Assembly (NCBI GenBank): GCA_018823885.1
Contig: JAHJHG010000001.1
Span: 172,645-214,184, forward strand
Origin: Patescibacteria group bacterium
Lineage (GTDB): Bacteria; Patescibacteriota; Microgenomatia; UBA8517
DNA length: 41,540 nt
Reading direction: 5' to 3'
Below, in pieces: positions 40,028-41,540 of the stretch. The notes under the pieces were generated by a model. It made no database searches. It worked only from the letters and a program-made list of their open reading frames with translations, and was not told where the DNA came from. The first letter of the stretch is position 1. Every line of letters starts with the position of its first letter. Made by a program: the position numbers and the translations under genes.

Positions 40028-41540
40028 ATGCCTATTCTGCCAAACATATCACCGGAACTTCTAAAAGATTACGAAACAGAAATTGCTAAGCGCAATAGTC
40101 CGGCTACCTCCAAGCGCAAAATGAGCTCATTAAAGCGCTTCTTTGATTGGGCTCATAAAGAAGGATATATCCAGCATAATCCAGTATCAAGCCTTGAACA
40201 AAAAGTTCAAAAGTCTATTAAAACGAAAAAAACAAAACAAGTTGTTGAACCTGAACCCAAATTAACTCATATAGCCTCTCGGCCGGATCGAAGACAAATG
40301 TATTTTAATCTTTCTCTGATAGCTTTTGTGATAGTAAGCACCTTCATGATATCCATTGTTCGCCTCTCAGCCATGGTCATTGAACAGGCAGATATGCTTA
40401 CCATGCAAGCTGAAGTCCAGATATTCGACCTTGAAGGACAAGTGCTTGGTGTAGAAACTGAGGGCGGCAGTATTGTTACCTTAGCCAAGGTCTTAGATAG
40501 TGATTTTAACCTTTCCGTTAATGGATATGTTGAAGGAAACGTACTTCGCTCAACTTCAACAAGTGATGCTCCTCTGGTAGTTGCGAATGACACAAAGGTT
40601 GAAAGTCTTAATGCCGACTTGCTTGATGGACAAGATTGGACAGACTTGCCAGACCTAATTACAGAAGCCTCACCCGATATGTGGGATTTTTCAGAATTCA
40701 AAGACAGTATGACTTTGGATGCAAGCACCAATATTGCCCTCGGTTCTCTAACCCTTTCTACCTCTGGCTCAGGAGCACTTGACTTCAATTCTACTGGACA
40801 AGTTTCTTTTGCCGGTAATGTTGATGCCGAAAATGGATTAGATGTTACTGGCAATATCACTACTTCCGGAGATTTGACTGTATCAGGGGGAGATATAACA
40901 TTAGGAACTACATCAATTTTCTCAGGAGGAGACACTGCAAGCCTAAACAATATCGACTCCATCGATTCAACGACAGAGGGAACATTTGAATCTGCCTTGG
41001 ATTTTCTGAGAAGCGATACTTCTGATTCTTTTACTTCAGGTACTCTTTCGTTTTCCGACGGAACATTCTTGGATTTATCGGCAATCATTCATAATGATTC
41101 AGCCTTGCAAGGCCTGCGACTGCCTCAAAATACATCACTCACTTCTCTGGCGTCAGGAGAAGGATTTATCGCCTGGGATACTGATGATAATAAGATTCAG
41201 GTGTTTAACGGGACGACCTGGGTAGATGTAGGTGGAAGCTCTTCTTGGTGGGCAGTGGCTCTTGGAGTTCTTTCTCCTATCAATTCAACTCTTGACCTTG
41301 CTGTTGGCGGAACTGCTACTGCTTCTGCAAAATTTTATGTTAGTGCTGCTACTGGTAATTTAACTTTAGCTAATTCAGAAACAATCTCTAATTCTGTTAA
41401 TTCAGAGCTCGCTCTCTCAGATGGTACCAATACCTTAACCATTGACCTTGATGAAGATACGGCTACAGCCATTGATTTTACTACCAACGGTTCTGTTGAC
41501 CTTACCTTTAACCCCGGAGGGAATGTGGGGATTGGAACGA
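40028..41540 (+). CDS. Protein C: membrane-tethered surface fibre with core-binding domain, 3' end outside window
   Basis: At least 504 residues, open to the last base. Residues 1-60 are the second half of a recombinase core-binding domain (SPATSKRKMSSLKRFFDWAHKEG, then HNPVSSL), in the same reading frame as the preceding ORF. A lysine-rich linker and one membrane helix (about 92-112, FNLSLIAFVIVSTFMISIV) follow, then a fibre-like exterior with SLNADLLDGQDW, beta-strand repeats rich in Ser/Thr/Gly, and GNVGIGT at the window end, a motif shared with protein A. The start ATG has no ribosome-binding site. It may be made by reinitiation or readthrough, or be a recently broken gene. Confidence 0.75.
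   Translation, partial: MPILPNISPELLKDYETEIAKRNSPATSKRKMSSLKRFFDWAHKEGYIQHNPVSSLEQKVQKSIKTKKTKQVVEPEPKLTHIASRPDRRQMYFNLSLIAFVIVSTFMISIVRLSAMVIEQADMLTMQAEVQIFDLEGQVLGVETEGGSIVTLAKVLDSDFNLSVNGYVEGNVLRSTSTSDAPLVVANDTKVESLNADLLDGQDWTDLPDLITEASPDMWDFSEFKDSMTLDASTNIALGSLTLSTSGSGALDFNSTGQVSFAGNVDAENGLDVTGNITTSGDLTVSGGDITLGTTSIFSGGDTASLNNIDSIDSTTEGTFESALDFLRSDTSDSFTSGTLSFSDGTFLDLSAIIHNDSALQGLRLPQNTSLTSLASGEGFIAWDTDDNKIQVFNGTTWVDVGGSSSWWAVALGVLSPINSTLDLAVGGTATASAKFYVSAATGNLTLANSETISNSVNSELALSDGTNTLTIDLDEDTATAIDFTTNGSVDLTFNPGGNVGIGT

Noticed and set aside
39509-40210. Integrase gene of a mobile element
   Set aside because: Only core-binding domains are present, without the catalytic Arg/His/Tyr residues. 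The protein continues into a membrane helix and fibre, and no attachment-site duplications were seen at the two tRNA genes.

Overview
The window looks like a chromosomal segment of an uncultivated Patescibacteria/CPR bacterium, most likely from the Microgenomates side; that lineage is an inference from gene style, not a phylogeny. Supporting signs are an AT-rich, densely packed genome with very short leaders, tRNA genes without encoded CCA, a ComEC split in two beside ComEA, several O-antigen-ligase-like proteins, and very large single-pass surface fibres. UGA is used as a normal stop (for example at 34636 and 17601), which argues against Gracilibacteria or SR1.

Region 1 (1-12558) is a cell-surface glycan and peptide-modification island. 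It holds the end of a nucleotidyltransferase-family gene, a PqqD-like protein, an HprK-like kinase, a lipid-carrier sugar transferase, two O-antigen-ligase-like polymerases, three or four glycosyltransferases, a methyltransferase with a zinc-ribbon start, a NodB-type deacetylase, a small HTH protein and a WecG/TagA/CpsF transferase. Strands alternate almost gene by gene and several convergent genes overlap at their 3' ends. A 45-residue ORF with a strong ribosome-binding site at 2931 is a candidate modified-peptide precursor.

Region 2 (13040-18872) is housekeeping: mreB, a PEGA/propeller membrane protein, tRNA-Arg(CCT), rsmI, tRNA-Pro(CGG), a Phd/RelE-type toxin-antitoxin pair with an operator inside its promoter, ndk and an M16 zinc peptidase.

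Region 3 (19044-41540) is the most unusual. Three giant proteins share one plan: cytoplasmic DNA-binding domains, one membrane segment, then a long phage-tail-fibre or adhesin-like exterior. Protein A (1237 aa) has two MerR-type HTH domains and a Peptidase S74 intramolecular-chaperone domain. Protein B (1679 aa) has the same HTH pair, a LamG-like domain interrupted by a glycine-rich module, and a G2-like autoprocessing region. Protein C, cut by the window end, uses tyrosine-recombinase core-binding domains instead of HTHs and is interrupted by one in-frame ochre codon. Around them lie gpmI, a multi-domain secreted or membrane Ig-like protein, a DUF1003 protein, argS, leuS, comEA and a two-gene comEC. 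The best reading is a family of membrane-tethered DNA-binding surface fibres that could pass an extracellular contact signal to the chromosome, or hold DNA at the envelope near the competence machinery.

Many first genes of transcription units have a -10 box only 6-14 bases before the ATG, suggesting leaderless or nearly leaderless mRNAs.
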